Origin: Salmonella enterica subsp. enterica serovar Choleraesuis
GTDB lineage: Bacteria; Pseudomonadota; Gammaproteobacteria; Enterobacterales; Enterobacteriaceae
Reading direction: 5' to 3'
Assembly (NCBI GenBank): GCA_022846635.1
Contig: AP025685.1
Coordinates: 1,550,001-1,614,000, forward strand
DNA: 64,000 bases
Below the pieces are notes generated by a model. It was not told the origin of the DNA. It did no database searches and was given only the letters and a program-made list of their open reading frames with translations. Shown one piece after another: positions 9,357 through 18,545 of the stretch. How positions within the stretch are numbered: the first letter of the stretch is position 1; the number at the start of each line of letters is the position of its first letter. The position numbers were made by a program, and so were the translations under genes.

Positions 9357-9551
9357 ATGGTTGAAACAAATGAAGTCGTGGATGTTGGAGGGGCTCTCAA
9401 TAACCGACTCGATCCTCTGGAGGATTTACAGTTGCTGGAGCGGCTGCATACGGAGCTGAGTGCCCGGATTTACAGTACCCATAATGCCAGTGAGAAGTTC
9501 CGGCTGTTGGCGTTGCAGTCTGAAATTGAGGCGGTCTTAGAGCATCAGTAG
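9357..9551 (+). CDS. Small acidic protein of unknown function
   Basis: Predicted 64-residue cytoplasmic protein, acidic and mostly helical (LEDLQLLERLHTELSAR ... LLALQSEIEAVLEH), without signal peptide or membrane segment. The ATG at 9357 is preferred over an in-frame GTG at 9342 because GGAG (9343-9346) sits ten bases before it. AT-rich upstream sequence could hold a promoter. I do not recognise the family. A dyad (9605-9636) follows it. Confidence 0.5.
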   Translation: MVETNEVVDVGGALNNRLDPLEDLQLLERLHTELSARIYSTHNASEKFRLLALQSEIEAVLEHQ

Positions 9552-9604
9552 GCGGCCCTGAGCGGACATGCTTACCACGGAAGGTAAAACATGAAGATTA
9601 CGGC

Positions 9605-9640
9605 AGTCGGGAGTAGAGCTAAACTCACTCCCGACTATTA
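9605..9640. terminator. Hairpin between the small ORF and tyrP
   Basis: AGTCGGGAGT (9605-9614) pairs with ACTCCCGACT (9627-9636). The T tract is weak on both sides (TATT on plus), so termination is possible for either convergent gene but not certain. Confidence 0.45.
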
Positions 9641-9651
9641 AAGATGTGGAA

Positions 9652-10863
9652 TCAGGCCGGTGACGGCAACATACCCGCAGCCAGCAGCAGCTGAATTGCA
9701 ATAATCCCTAGCCCCGATATAAAAATAATCCCCAGCATTAGTTTGCCACCCCAAACCCGATATCCCTGCTTAGGATGCATTTGACGGCTACGCCACACCA
9801 AACATGCCGGTAACAGCAGCGCCAGCACCGCCAGCGCGATAGCCGCATAGCCTAAGGCCATCACAAATCCCTGCGGATAAAACAGTGCAAATACCAGCGG
9901 CGGGGTAAAAGTGACCACACCGGTTTGCAGGCGGCCAGCGCCGGAACGGCTGCGCTTAAGCATATCTGCCAGGTAGTCAAACAAGCCCAGAGAGACTCCA
10001 AGGAAAGAGGTGGCAAGCGCCAGGTCGGCAAATAGATGAACCGCCAGTTCCACGTGTCCGGAGGCGACCACTTCACGTACTGCTGTCATTAAGCCATTCA
10101 ACCCGGAGTGTTGAGCGATCATGCCAACAAAAGTATCCGGATTAATTGCACCCAGCGTCGCCAGTTGCCACAAAATATAGGCCAGCAGTGGGATGGCGCT
10201 ACCGGTAATAAAAATCCAGCGCAGCTTACGCAGGTCGCCACCCATATAGCTGACAATACTTGGAACGCTACCGTGGAAACCAAATGAGGTAAAAATAACC
10301 GGCAGGGCGGAGAGAACCAGGCCTTTTTCCAGAGGCATCGCCAGCAGATTGACCCGGTGTACGTGAGGCAGCATGAGGCCAAGCATCACCACCAGCATCA
10401 CCACTTTGGCGGTGAACAGGAATCGGTTAAAGAAATCCACCGAATGCGTGCCGAGGCAAACCACACCACCGGCCACCAGTGTAAAGGTGATAACGCCCAG
10501 CGCCGGAGGAATATGCTGCCCGGTCCAGGCGCTAATACTGGAAGCCAAAAGCTCACCGGCACCGCTGATATATGCGGCAGTCAGGGCGTACATTAAGAAC
10601 AACATACTGAATGACGTGACCCATTGGCCCGGCCGGCCAAGATAGCGCCGGGCCAGAGTTCCAAGGCCAGTGTCCGGGGATTCGTGCTGATAAACCTCAA
10701 GCAACAGCAGGGCGGTGTAGCACATCACGGCCCATAGCCCGATAAGCAGCAGCAACGTGGTGCGAAAACCTACGCCGGCTGCGGCCAGTGGCATTGCCAA
10801 CATTCCGGCACCAATAGTGGTTCCGGCAACGATAAAAATACTGCCTAAAGTGCGATTTTTCAC
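9652..10863 (-). CDS. tyrP: Tyrosine-specific transporter TyrP
   Basis: Inner-membrane proton-coupled tyrosine importer of the HAAAP (hydroxy/aromatic amino acid permease) family. The 403-residue protein begins with the family hallmark [21 protein letters not shown] (residues 7-27, given here as a range) and has about eleven hydrophobic segments. Length and sequence match E. coli TyrP. It is transcribed leftward from a region containing a TyrR-like box. Confidence 0.93.
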   Translation of the reverse strand: MKNRTLGSIFIVAGTTIGAGMLAMPLAAAGVGFRTTLLLLIGLWAVMCYTALLLLEVYQHESPDTGLGTLARRYLGRPGQWVTSFSMLFLMYALTAAYISGAGELLASSISAWTGQHIPPALGVITFTLVAGGVVCLGTHSVDFFNRFLFTAKVVMLVVMLGLMLPHVHRVNLLAMPLEKGLVLSALPVIFTSFGFHGSVPSIVSYMGGDLRKLRWIFITGSAIPLLAYILWQLATLGAINPDTFVGMIAQHSGLNGLMTAVREVVASGHVELAVHLFADLALATSFLGVSLGLFDYLADMLKRSRSGAGRLQTGVVTFTPPLVFALFYPQGFVMALGYAAIALAVLALLLPACLVWRSRQMHPKQGYRVWGGKLMLGIIFISGLGIIAIQLLLAAGMLPSPA

Positions 10864-10953
10864 GCAATCCTCTGCTTTCTAGCGTCAGGGCATCCTGTTA
10901 TGCGCGCAGGGTAAGGCATAACCGCTATTTCGTCAAATCGGCGTTACAAATGG

Positions 10954-10971
10954 TGTAAAGTTAATAATACA
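10954..10971. promoter_or_regulatory. Possible TyrR box upstream of tyrP
   Basis: TGTAAA-N6-AATACA resembles the TyrR consensus TGTAAA-N6-TTTACA (the second half has two mismatches). It lies about 90 bases upstream of the tyrP start. E. coli tyrP is controlled by two adjacent TyrR boxes. Confidence 0.4.
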
Positions 10972-10984
10972 CTTGTGGGATGAA

Positions 10985-11022
10985 GGTAAAAAGAAGCGTC
11001 ACGGCGCTTTCGCGCCGTGACG
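10985..11022 (-). terminator. Terminator of the DUF1508 gene
   Basis: CGTCACGGCGC (10997-11007) pairs perfectly with GCGCCGTGACG (11012-11022). On the minus strand it is followed by CTTCTTTTTACC. It lies just past the stop of the leftward gene. Confidence 0.75.
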
Positions 11023-11026
11023 ATTA

Positions 11027-11215
11027 TCAGGCAGGGGCGTGGGTCTCGTCGCGAATATCGTCGCTAGGGCCGTTTTTTCGAACAGATTCGATACCCTTAC
11101 GGGCGCCTTGTTTATCGGCATACATTTGGCTGGTAGCAATAACTTCTCCATTAACGGCATGTAAAACGAAGTAAAATTTGTCATTACTACTTTTCTTAAT
11201 GGCGTAATAACCCAT
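11027..11215 (-). CDS. Single-domain DUF1508 (YegP-like) protein
   Basis: A 62-residue protein consisting of one DUF1508 unit: MGYYAIKKSSNDKFYFVLHA then GEVIATSQMYADKQGARKGIESVRKN. E. coli YegP carries two such units; here there is one. The ATG at 11215 is chosen over the longer frame (11248) because GGAGGA precedes it at proper spacing. Function unknown; the domain is a small beta-rich fold. Confidence 0.75.
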   Translation of the reverse strand: MGYYAIKKSSNDKFYFVLHAVNGEVIATSQMYADKQGARKGIESVRKNGPSDDIRDETHAPA

Positions 11216-11342
11216 ATCTCCTCCGGTGGCTGGATTGCATTTATCCATCAGTTAACTATTGGTTACACTGGTTAAATTTTCCACATTTCTTACGAAAAGT
11301 TGCCCCTGGCTTCGCAAATCATCGGGCAGTCTGAATATGCGA

Positions 11343-11678
11343 TTACCATACGGCGGGTGGAGGCGTGAGGGTATTTACTCCCCGGCATTGATACTCCATG
11401 ACGATTTGCTGGTTTATACAGCCGCTACCGCTGATTAACGCACAATGATTAATGGGGGCGCCGAAAGGCACGGCTTCGCCATATCCCCAGCTCTGGCATT
11501 GACGAGCGGCGGTGCGGGTGGCCAGCTCCTCATCAATGACGGCTCGTTGCAGCAGCGGTAAATCATAGCCCAGACGGACGATGCCTGAAGTCTGGCTGCC
11601 GCCTACCACCTCGGGTGTTTTGGGAAGGCTGCAACCGGCCAGCAGCAGGGCGATTATCGGGAGAAGTTTCACTCGCAC
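11343..11678 (-). CDS. yecR: YecR-family lipoprotein
   Basis: A 111-residue predicted lipoprotein: signal peptide with lipobox LLAG-C, acylated cysteine at residue 16. The mature domain keeps the conserved cysteines C60, C79, C87 and C98 and the motifs GIVRLGYD and INHCALISGSGCINQQIVMEYQC, which match E. coli YecR. YecR is expressed with the flagellar regulon in E. coli, which suits its location, but I found no clear FliA promoter here. Function unknown. Confidence 0.75.
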   Translation of the reverse strand: MRVKLLPIIALLLAGCSLPKTPEVVGGSQTSGIVRLGYDLPLLQRAVIDEELATRTAARQCQSWGYGEAVPFGAPINHCALISGSGCINQQIVMEYQCRGVNTLTPPPAVW

Positions 11679-11819
11679 CTCGTAAACAGTTTATCTGCCA
11701 TTATTGCAGCCAGTTGCTCCAGGCTATCGCCCGAAAAGAAGTGAGTTCGGTGCTTAACTAAGACATAAGCTGGTCATAGCCGGTTTACTATCAGAACGAT
11801 GAATGAAAGGAGTTTTCAG

Positions 11820-12272
11820 ATGCAGATTCGCCCACTTATCCGTGAGGACAAATCGCAGTGGCTGTCTTTGTGGCGTCAGTACCTCGATTTTTACCGACAC
11901 CCGCTGGAAGATGAGATAACCGAACTGACTTTTGAGCGCCTGTGCCACGGTCAGGAGATGCTGGGACTGGTAGCCGTAAGTCCCGGAGGGGAGTTGTGCG
12001 GGTTTATGACCCTGGTATTTCACCCGTCAACCTGGAGTATTCACGGCTATTGTTATGTTGAGGATCTTCTGGTCGCCAGCCAGTTTCGCGGGCAAGGTAT
12101 CGCTCGCTCCTTATTTAATGAGGCCTGGCGTCAGGCGGATGCGCGCGGAAGCTCAAGAGTTTATTGGTTTACCGAGCAAAATAACGATCGGGCGCGGGCG
12201 CTGTACGATAAGCTCGGCCAGCTCGCACCATATGTTATTTACCGGCGTGAGCCGGGTAAGACCAGCGACTAA
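11820..12272 (+). CDS. GNAT-family N-acetyltransferase
   Basis: A 150-residue acetyltransferase: MQIRPLIREDKSQWLSLW at the N terminus and the acetyl-CoA-binding motif VASQFRGQGIARSLFNEA near 81-98, then NDRARALYDKLG. Substrate unknown. The ATG at 11820 has AAAGGAG seven bases upstream, better than the in-frame ATG at 11799. It is followed after 22 bases by a class IV aminotransferase, with which it probably forms an operon; acetylation of an amino-acid-related product is conceivable but unproven. Confidence 0.8.
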   Translation: MQIRPLIREDKSQWLSLWRQYLDFYRHPLEDEITELTFERLCHGQEMLGLVAVSPGGELCGFMTLVFHPSTWSIHGYCYVEDLLVASQFRGQGIARSLFNEAWRQADARGSSRVYWFTEQNNDRARALYDKLGQLAPYVIYRREPGKTSD

Positions 12273-12294
12273 CGAGCGCTGATGAGGAGGCGGT

Positions 12295-13146
12295 ATGGAG
12301 CGTCAGGTTTGGATTAATGGGCAGTGGTGTGATGAGCAACAGGCGCAGGTTTCAGTATTTGACCGGGGCTTCCTGTTTGCTGATGCAGTATATGAGGTTA
12401 CGGCGGTAATCGATGGTCGCCCGATAGCGATGGTAGAGCATCTGGCACGGTTGCGTCGCTCGTGTGATGCGCTGGGGTTGCGCTGTCCATTGACCGATAG
12501 TGAATTGCGGGAACTGCACCTGGAGCTTATATCTCGTAATAATTTGCGGGAAGGCAGCATCTATATGCAGCTTACCCGTGGCGGCAACGGTGATCGGGTA
12601 TTTACGCCACCGGAAAATATAACGCCGACGCTGGTGCTATTTAGTCAGGCTCAAAGTGTGGTTAATCATCCGGCCGCGCGTCACGGTATTCGGGTCGTAA
12701 CTTGCCCGGATATTCGCTGGGGCCGCTGTGATATTAAAACCACGGGGTTGCTGGCGGCCAGCATGGCAAAGATGATGGCCCATCAACTTGGGGTGGATGA
12801 TGCGCTGCTGGTCAGGGAAGGGTTGATAACCGAAGGTGCCTCCAGCAATGTTTTTATTGTGACTCAGCGCGGTGATATTGTGACACGCCACCTGGGCCGC
12901 GATATTTTACCCGGAATCACTCGCCAGGCGCTGCTAGCGCTGGTGGCGGAAAGCGGTAATCTATTAAGCGAACGCGCCTTTACACCTCAGGAAGCGCGTC
13001 GGGCGCAGGAAGTTTTTATTAGTTCGGCCACTACGCTTATCTGGCCGGTTATTGAAATCGATGGACAGCCTGTCGGAAACGGTCGTCCTGGCCCTGTGGC
13101 GCAACGGCTGCGTGCGCTTTATTTACAGGCAGTTCGTGCCAGTTAA
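12295..13146 (+). CDS. Class IV PLP aminotransferase, probable D-amino-acid aminotransferase
   Basis: A 283-residue fold-type IV PLP enzyme. The motif [16 protein letters not shown] places the Schiff-base lysine at K148, and E180 in LITEGASSN contacts the pyridine nitrogen, as in D-alanine aminotransferases (the RCDIK form is typical of Dat rather than IlvE or PabC). Such enzymes interconvert D-alanine, D-glutamate and the matching 2-oxo acids. GAGGAGG precedes the ATG. The gene is not part of the usual E. coli gene set here; IlvE- or PabC-like activity cannot be ruled out from sequence alone. Confidence 0.8.
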   Translation: MERQVWINGQWCDEQQAQVSVFDRGFLFADAVYEVTAVIDGRPIAMVEHLARLRRSCDALGLRCPLTDSELRELHLELISRNNLREGSIYMQLTRGGNGDRVFTPPENITPTLVLFSQAQSVVNHPAARHGIRVVTCPDIRWGRCDIKTTGLLAASMAKMMAHQLGVDDALLVREGLITEGASSNVFIVTQRGDIVTRHLGRDILPGITRQALLALVAESGNLLSERAFTPQEARRAQEVFISSATTLIWPVIEIDGQPVGNGRPGPVAQRLRALYLQAVRAS

Positions 13147-13207
13147 AAGTACCGTTTGCCGCCACCGGCAGGTAAACTGGCGCCTAGATTACCTCAGGAG
13201 CCAACAA

Positions 13208-13459
13208 ATGTCTCAGCCATTAGATGAACAACAAGAACTCATTTCCGATATCGTTGCCTGTCAGCTTGTGATTAAGCAAATTCTCGACGTTATTGATGTT
13301 ATTGCCCCGGTAGAAGTGCGCGAAAAGATGGCCGGTCAGCTTAAATCTATCGATTTTGCCAGTAATGCTGCGGCGGCGGATCCGGTGACCCGCCGCGCGG
13401 TGCAAAAAGCCGTAGCTCTGATTGAGCTTAAATTCAGCAATCAGGATACCGCGCACTAA
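13208..13459 (+). CDS. yecJ: YecJ, DUF2766 family protein
   Basis: An 83-residue protein matching E. coli YecJ over its whole length ([53 protein letters not shown]). Function unknown; no signal peptide or membrane segment. The start at 13208 is fixed by CAGGAG eight bases upstream; the longer frame from 13052 overlaps the aminotransferase gene and is rejected. Confidence 0.88.
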   Translation: MSQPLDEQQELISDIVACQLVIKQILDVIDVIAPVEVREKMAGQLKSIDFASNAAAADPVTRRAVQKAVALIELKFSNQDTAH

Positions 13460-13471
13460 TTTTCGCGGGCA

Positions 13472-14815
13472 TCAGAAGAAGAGTGCTACAAGGGCGTAGC
13501 TTACGGCGCAGGCGCTGGCTACGCCAATCAACCCCGGTAAAATAAAACTGTGGTTAATGATGAACTTACCAATCCTGGTGGTACCGGAACGGTCAAAGCC
13601 GATACAGGCCAGATCGCTTGGATAGGTTGGCAAAATAAAATAGCCATAGGCAGCCGGAAAAAATGCCAGCAACATTTTAGGCTCGACTCCCAGCATTAAC
13701 CCCATCGGTGCCACCGCCGTTAATGCTGCTGCCTGGCTATTTACCAGCTTTGAGACTAAAAACAGCACCAGGGCATACGTCCAGGGGTGGCTAACAACAA
13801 CGCCTTCTAAAGCCTGCTTCAGGGTTTCAAGATGCGCCTGAAAAAAGGTATCGCTCATCCAGGCCACGCCGAATACCGAGAAAATGGCGACCATCCCGGC
13901 CTTAAATACCGCTCCGTTGGCAATCGCCGAAGGGTTTACCTTACAGCCAATAAGGATCACCGCGCCGGCAATCAGCATCATCATCTGAATAACGAGGTTC
14001 ATTGATAGCGGGCGTAGCACGCCTTTAGCTTCGAATGACGGGCGCAAATCAGGAAATGCGCCAAGTAAAACCACCACGATAATTGCCGCAAAAAAGATCC
14101 AGGTAGCGGCGCGTGCCCGGCGTGAAAATTGCTGATTCATCAGCGTTTCACCACCACCAAAGATATATTCACGCTGTTTGGGATCGCTGATTTTTTCCTG
14201 GAACTGAGCATCATTTTCCAGGTCTTTACCGCGCTTCAAACTCCATAACGCCGCGATAATCACGCCACTTAGTGAGGCGGGAACTGAAACAGAAAGAATC
14301 TCCAGCATGCCAAAACCATGTCCGATGCCATGATCGGCAGCCATGATGGAAACCAGAGAAACTACGGCGACAGAAACTGGCGAAGCGGTTATTGCCATTT
14401 GCGAGGCAACAGAAGCAACGGCCATCGGGCGTTCAGGGCGAATTCCTTTTTTAAGTGCGATGTCGCCAATGATAGGGAACATGGTATAGACCACATGGCC
14501 CGTGCCGCACAGAAAAGTCAGGGTCCAGGTCGTTAGCGGAGCAAGTAGCGTAATGTGCTGAGGATGACGGCGCAGCAGGCGCTCGGCACACTGCATCATC
14601 ACATTGAGTCCCCCGGCCGTTTGCAACGTGGCAGCACAGCCAATTACCGCCAGAATAGTGAGCATGACATCTACCGGTGGTTTTCCGGGTGCCAGGCCGA
14701 ACACAAAGCTAAGAATAAACAGCCCGACGCCGCTAATGAGGCCAAGCCCCATGCCCCCGTAACGGGTGCCGACCAGCAGGCAGATAATAATGACAACGAA
14801 TTCCATACCAATCAT
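13472..14815 (-). CDS. DcuB-type anaerobic C4-dicarboxylate transporter
   Basis: Inner-membrane transporter of the DcuA/DcuB family that exchanges fumarate, malate, aspartate and succinate. The 447-residue protein aligns better to DcuB than DcuA (PGKPPVDVMLTILAVIG, LCGTGHVVYTMFPII, RPERPMAVASVASQM, SQAAALTAVAPMGLMLGV, ILPTYPSDLACIGFDRSGTTRIGKF). About ten to twelve membrane segments. AAGGA lies six bases before the ATG. It is not next to dcuSR or fumB as dcuB is in E. coli, so it is probably a paralogue. No FNR-type TTGAT-N4-ATCAA site was seen upstream. Confidence 0.85.
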   Translation of the reverse strand: MIGMEFVVIIICLLVGTRYGGMGLGLISGVGLFILSFVFGLAPGKPPVDVMLTILAVIGCAATLQTAGGLNVMMQCAERLLRRHPQHITLLAPLTTWTLTFLCGTGHVVYTMFPIIGDIALKKGIRPERPMAVASVASQMAITASPVSVAVVSLVSIMAADHGIGHGFGMLEILSVSVPASLSGVIIAALWSLKRGKDLENDAQFQEKISDPKQREYIFGGGETLMNQQFSRRARAATWIFFAAIIVVVLLGAFPDLRPSFEAKGVLRPLSMNLVIQMMMLIAGAVILIGCKVNPSAIANGAVFKAGMVAIFSVFGVAWMSDTFFQAHLETLKQALEGVVVSHPWTYALVLFLVSKLVNSQAAALTAVAPMGLMLGVEPKMLLAFFPAAYGYFILPTYPSDLACIGFDRSGTTRIGKFIINHSFILPGLIGVASACAVSYALVALFF

Positions 14816-14941
14816 AGAATATCCTTATTTATATTGTGGTTTTCTGGCACAGAATTACAAAATTAAACGCCGGGATATGAGAGGCGGATCGGAATGCTAA
14901 AAAAGATGATGTAAAGAAACAGAAATCAGGAAGGGGCGGTG

Positions 14942-14985
14942 GTGCATTATTAATAATACGCCCGGCTCTTATGGTGGGCCGGGCG
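14942..14985 (-). terminator. Probable terminator of ftnB
   Basis: CGCCCGGC (14959-14966) pairs with GCCGGGCG (14978-14985). On the minus strand the stem is followed by TATTATTAATAATGC. It lies right after the ftnB stop. Confidence 0.5.
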
Positions 14986-14992
14986 CAGTCGC

Positions 14993-15493
14993 TTAATGTA
15001 CCGGGTACATTAGGGAGGTCAGCTGACGGTCGGTCTGAGTGGCACCCAGCCCGGCATCGGCAGCTTTACGCACTGCATCTAACAGGGTGCGCAGGCGCAG
15101 GCCATCCTGACGCTGGCGGGATTCGAGGCTGGTCAAAAAAGTGACTGTCGCGTCATCATTGGCTTCGCGCGCGGCATTAACCAGGCCCGCCAGCGAATCC
15201 ATACGCAGTCGATAATCTTCCAGAGTATGGTGAAACAGCTCTTCCAGCGAGTTACAGCGTTTATGAGGGACCATAATCTGCTCTACCACTGGCATGCCGC
15301 CAGCCTGCTTCATGTAGTCGAATACGCTCATCATATGGGTGACTTTACCCTGTGCCATTGCGCGCAAAAAACCGGCCGCTCCATTCATACTATGCTCGGA
15401 ACACCAGTTGCTTAACTGCAGGTAAAGGTTAGAGGAATAAAACTCGTGATTAATCTGTGCATTGAGTTTTTGCACGATGCCGAAAACTGCCAT
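14993..15493 (-). CDS. ftnB: Ferritin-like protein FtnB
   Basis: A 166-residue non-heme ferritin-like protein: four-helix bundle features INHEFYSSNLYLQLSNWCSEHSMNGAAGFL and SLEELFHHTLEDY match E. coli FtnB. Compared with FtnA, several ferroxidase ligands are changed (the EE pair before THM is GK; the third-helix glutamate and the QxxE pair are altered), as in FtnB proteins, so iron oxidation may be weak. The longer frame to 15640 is rejected: the ATG at 15493 has AAGGAT six bases upstream and fits FtnB length. Role is iron storage or iron-sulfur repair. Confidence 0.85.
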   Translation of the reverse strand: MAVFGIVQKLNAQINHEFYSSNLYLQLSNWCSEHSMNGAAGFLRAMAQGKVTHMMSVFDYMKQAGGMPVVEQIMVPHKRCNSLEELFHHTLEDYRLRMDSLAGLVNAAREANDDATVTFLTSLESRQRQDGLRLRTLLDAVRKAADAGLGATQTDRQLTSLMYPVH

Positions 15494-16302
15494 AACAATA
15501 TCCTTATCATTCGAGAGTGCTGAAAATAAATCAGTATCCGGTAACTTCCTGATTGCCCGGTACAGAGCACAGCCGCTTGCTTTAACGCAATAATAGTACA
15601 GAGCAATACATAATTTTGTGGCTGGAATCTCTCTTTCCATTATTCACTATCTGGGCGAAATTATAGCTTTCAAACAGTATTGAGAAAATATTGCCGGGTG
15701 GGTTTTACTGATATTTACAATGATAATTAGCATGACTTGGTGTTATTGTATAACTGATTGTTTTTTATGTGTTTATATTGGTGTTCTTGAGGGTTGTGAA
15801 TAATAAAACAACTGCTTTTATCTAAAGGAAACAGTTATCTACAGGCGTTCAATTAAATGGTTTTTTAAAGCGATTATGGCGGTTTAGAAATCGTTTTAGC
15901 AGCTCATATAAGTTTTAATTAATTATCATTTGCTGAATCTTCTTATAAGAGAGATTCATGTTGAGATGAAGATATGAACAATTAATTGCCTTATAAATAC
16001 AATTTAAAAACAACTATTGGCATATTGTGCAACCTTTAATCCAAATCTGGTTATCACTCTCCCGGTGAGGCAGATTTATCTGGAAATTGACGTTGAAAAA
16101 TCAACCACCGACTTTAGGTAAATGCGGTAGATAAGCGCCCACGCCTAATGTAGAGCCATATAAGCCGTAACTAACGGCTATACATCTGCCAGGCGTAAAT
16201 GGCGTCAGGTCACAAACTGGCTATACTTATCCAGTTAATGATAACAATTGGTAATAAGTTTGTTATGGTTTGGTGGTGTTTACAATTTATGGAGGAACCA
16301 CG
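15494..16302. other. Long AT-rich intergenic region between ftnB and otsB
   Basis: About 810 bases without a supported gene between two divergent genes. E. coli carries araFGH in this interval; nothing of it is visible. It probably contains the ftnB and otsB promoters; a Fur-like sequence is listed separately. Confidence 0.5.
15716..15734. promoter_or_regulatory. Possible Fur box upstream of ftnB
   Basis: Contains AATGATAAT and matches 13 of 19 positions of the Fur consensus. It is about 220 bases upstream of the ftnB start, rather far for a simple repressor site. In an AT-rich region chance matches are likely. Confidence 0.25.
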
Positions 16303-17085
16303 GTGGCAGAAGCATTTGCTGTTCCGCCCTTAACTTCCGGCTCTTACGCCTTCTTTTTCGACCTCGATGGCACTCTGGCAGAAATACAACCTCATCCTGA
16401 TATGGTGGTTATTCCGCCTGACGTCATCCAGGCCTTACAACAACTTAGCGCTTTAAGTAATGGAGCGCTGGCGTTGATCTCAGGACGCTCCATGGAAGAA
16501 CTTATCCGCCTCTCTCAGCCATTGCGGCTGCCTTTGGCTGGTGTGCACGGGGCGGAACGTCGTGATATCAACGGCAAAGTTGTTCGGATAGCGCTGGATG
16601 ACAATATCAGACAGGAACTGAGGGTAACGCTTTCAGGTGCTGTAAAAGAGTTATCAGGCGTGCGACTGGAAGATAAAGGGAATGCATTCGCATTGCACTA
16701 TCGCGACAACCCCTCCCGGCATCAGGAGGTCATGGATCTGGCGTCACGCTGCGTGGCATCCGGCCAAGATTTGTCGTTGCAACCGGGTAAATTGGTAGTA
16801 GAAATCAAACCAGCAGGCGCCTCGAAAGGCAGCGCGCTGGAAAGCTTTATGGCCACCGCGCCTTTTTCCGGGCGCACACCGCTATTTATTGGCGATGACC
16901 TTACCGATGAAGACGGGTTTGCTGCGGTGAATCGGCTTAACGGTGTCAGCATCAAGGTAGGAGAGGGAACAACACAGGCACGTTATCGTCTCAAGAACGT
17001 TCCCGCCGTCTGGCAATGGTTGAAAAGTCAGGTCCAGGCGAATACTCCATCATTTGTTACTCCAGAAAAGAGGAACCGGCCATGA
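16303..17085 (+). CDS. otsB: Trehalose-6-phosphate phosphatase OtsB
   Basis: HAD-family phosphatase that removes phosphate from trehalose-6-phosphate, the last step of osmoprotective trehalose synthesis. HAD motif I is FFFDLDGTLAEI with nucleophile D20 (numbering from the GTG), motif II ISGRSME, and motif IV GDDLTDEDGF. The start GTG at 16303 has GGAGGA seven bases upstream; the longer frame from 16270 is unlikely. 260 residues, close to E. coli OtsB. The otsA start overlaps its stop by four bases. Confidence 0.93.
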   Translation: MAEAFAVPPLTSGSYAFFFDLDGTLAEIQPHPDMVVIPPDVIQALQQLSALSNGALALISGRSMEELIRLSQPLRLPLAGVHGAERRDINGKVVRIALDDNIRQELRVTLSGAVKELSGVRLEDKGNAFALHYRDNPSRHQEVMDLASRCVASGQDLSLQPGKLVVEIKPAGASKGSALESFMATAPFSGRTPLFIGDDLTDEDGFAAVNRLNGVSIKVGEGTTQARYRLKNVPAVWQWLKSQVQANTPSFVTPEKRNRP

Positions 17086-18509
17086 GTCGCTTAGTCGTTG
17101 TATCAAATCGCATCGCGCCGCCCAGCGATAAGAAAAGCAGTGCCGGTGGTCTTGCGGTAGGAGTGCTGAGTGCATTGCAGGCCGCGCCGTCCGGCGGGCT
17201 ATGGTTCGGTTGGAGTGGTGAAACCGGTGATGAGTCGGCTCCGCTAGAACGCGAGAGTGAAGGTAAGCTGGAGTGGGCCACGTTTCATCTGTCAGAAGAG
17301 CATTACGAACAATATTACTGCCAGTTTGCTAATGCGGTGCTGTGGCCTGCTTTTCACTACCGTTTGGATCTGGTGAACTTTCAGCGTGAAGCCTGGGAAG
17401 GATATCAGGAGGTGAATCAGCTATTGGCCGATAAACTTCTGCCGCTGCTGAAAGAAGATGATCTTATTTGGGTTCATGATTATCACCTGCTGCCGTTTGC
17501 CAAAGCATTACGTGAACGCGGCGTAAAGAATCGCATCGGCTTCTTTTTACATATTCCGTTCCCGACGCCGGAAATCTTCAATGCGCTGCCCACTCATATC
17601 GAATTACTGGAAGCGATGTGCGACTACGATCTGTTGGGCTTTCAGACTGACAGCGATGCACAGGCGTTTGTCGATAGCCTGGCGTTACAAACCCGGGTTG
17701 TCAGTACAGCGCAGAACGGCCATCAGGCCTATGGGAAAACATTCACTACTGAAGTATTCCCGATAGGCATTGAGCCTCAGGAGATTGCTGAGCAGGCTAG
17801 CGGCCCGCTGCCGCCAAAACTGGCGCAATTAAAAGAAGAACTTAAAAGTATCAAAAATATCTTTTCTGTTGAGCGGCTGGACTACTCTAAAGGGCTGCCG
17901 GAGCGCTTTATGGCCTTTGAAACGCTTCTGGAAAAGTATCCTGAACATCATGGCCACATTCGCTATACCCAGATAGCCCCAAGCTCGCGTAGCGATGTGC
18001 AGGCCTATCAGGATATTCGCCACCAACTGGAAACCGAAAGTGGGCGAATTAACGGTAAGTACGGGCAATTAGGCTGGACGCCACTCTATTACCTGAACCA
18101 GCATTTCGACCGCAAGCTATTGATGAAGGTCTTTCGCTATGCAGAAGTGGGGCTGGTAACACCATTGCGTGATGGGATGAATCTGGTGGCTAAAGAGTAT
18201 GTGGCGGCTCAGGATCCTGATGATCCGGGCGTACTGGTGTTGTCGAAATTTGCCGGAGCTGCAAATGAACTGAGCGGCGCGCTGCTGGTGAACCCCTACG
18301 ATCGCGATGAAGTCGCCCAGGCGTTGCACCAGGCACTCATTATGCCTCTTGAAGAGCGAAAATCCCGTTATAGTTCCATGATTGAAGTGATAACCCGTAA
18401 TGATATTGAGCACTGGCAGCAGGCGTTTATCGACCGGCTAAAAAAGTGCCCTGCGAGCCGCACGCCACTCTGCGGCGATAATGTTACGGCTCTTCCGCGT
18501 CGGGCATAA
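17082..18509 (+). CDS. otsA: Trehalose-6-phosphate synthase OtsA
   Basis: Family GT20 enzyme that joins UDP-glucose and glucose-6-phosphate into trehalose-6-phosphate. The 475-residue protein begins MSRLVVVSNRIAPP and keeps WVHDYHLLP, RIGFFLHIPFP, SVERLDYSKGLPERF and the NDP-sugar site GLVTPLRDGMNLVAKEYVAAQ. The ATG at 17082 overlaps the otsB stop, showing translational coupling. In relatives the otsBA operon is sigma-S and osmotically controlled. Confidence 0.96.
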   Translation: MSRLVVVSNRIAPPSDKKSSAGGLAVGVLSALQAAPSGGLWFGWSGETGDESAPLERESEGKLEWATFHLSEEHYEQYYCQFANAVLWPAFHYRLDLVNFQREAWEGYQEVNQLLADKLLPLLKEDDLIWVHDYHLLPFAKALRERGVKNRIGFFLHIPFPTPEIFNALPTHIELLEAMCDYDLLGFQTDSDAQAFVDSLALQTRVVSTAQNGHQAYGKTFTTEVFPIGIEPQEIAEQASGPLPPKLAQLKEELKSIKNIFSVERLDYSKGLPERFMAFETLLEKYPEHHGHIRYTQIAPSSRSDVQAYQDIRHQLETESGRINGKYGQLGWTPLYYLNQHFDRKLLMKVFRYAEVGLVTPLRDGMNLVAKEYVAAQDPDDPGVLVLSKFAGAANELSGALLVNPYDRDEVAQALHQALIMPLEERKSRYSSMIEVITRNDIEHWQQAFIDRLKKCPASRTPLCGDNVTALPRRA

Positions 18510-18521
18510 CGCTCATCTCTA

Positions 18522-18545
18522 ATAGCGGCGCGTTTGCGCCGCTAT
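18522..18545. terminator. Hairpin between convergent otsA and uspC
   Basis: ATAGCGGCGC (18522-18531), loop GTTT, GCGCCGCTAT (18536-18545). It is a perfect 10-bp stem between the two stop codons and overlaps the uspC stop. There is no clear T tract. Confidence 0.5.

Noticed and set aside
14816..14992. Search for an FNR site before the DcuB-type gene
   Set aside because: No TTGAT-N4-ATCAA sequence was found.
15494..15640. N-terminal extension of ftnB
   Set aside because: The internal ATG has a good Shine-Dalgarno and gives the usual family length; the extension is cysteine- and tyrosine-rich without similarity.
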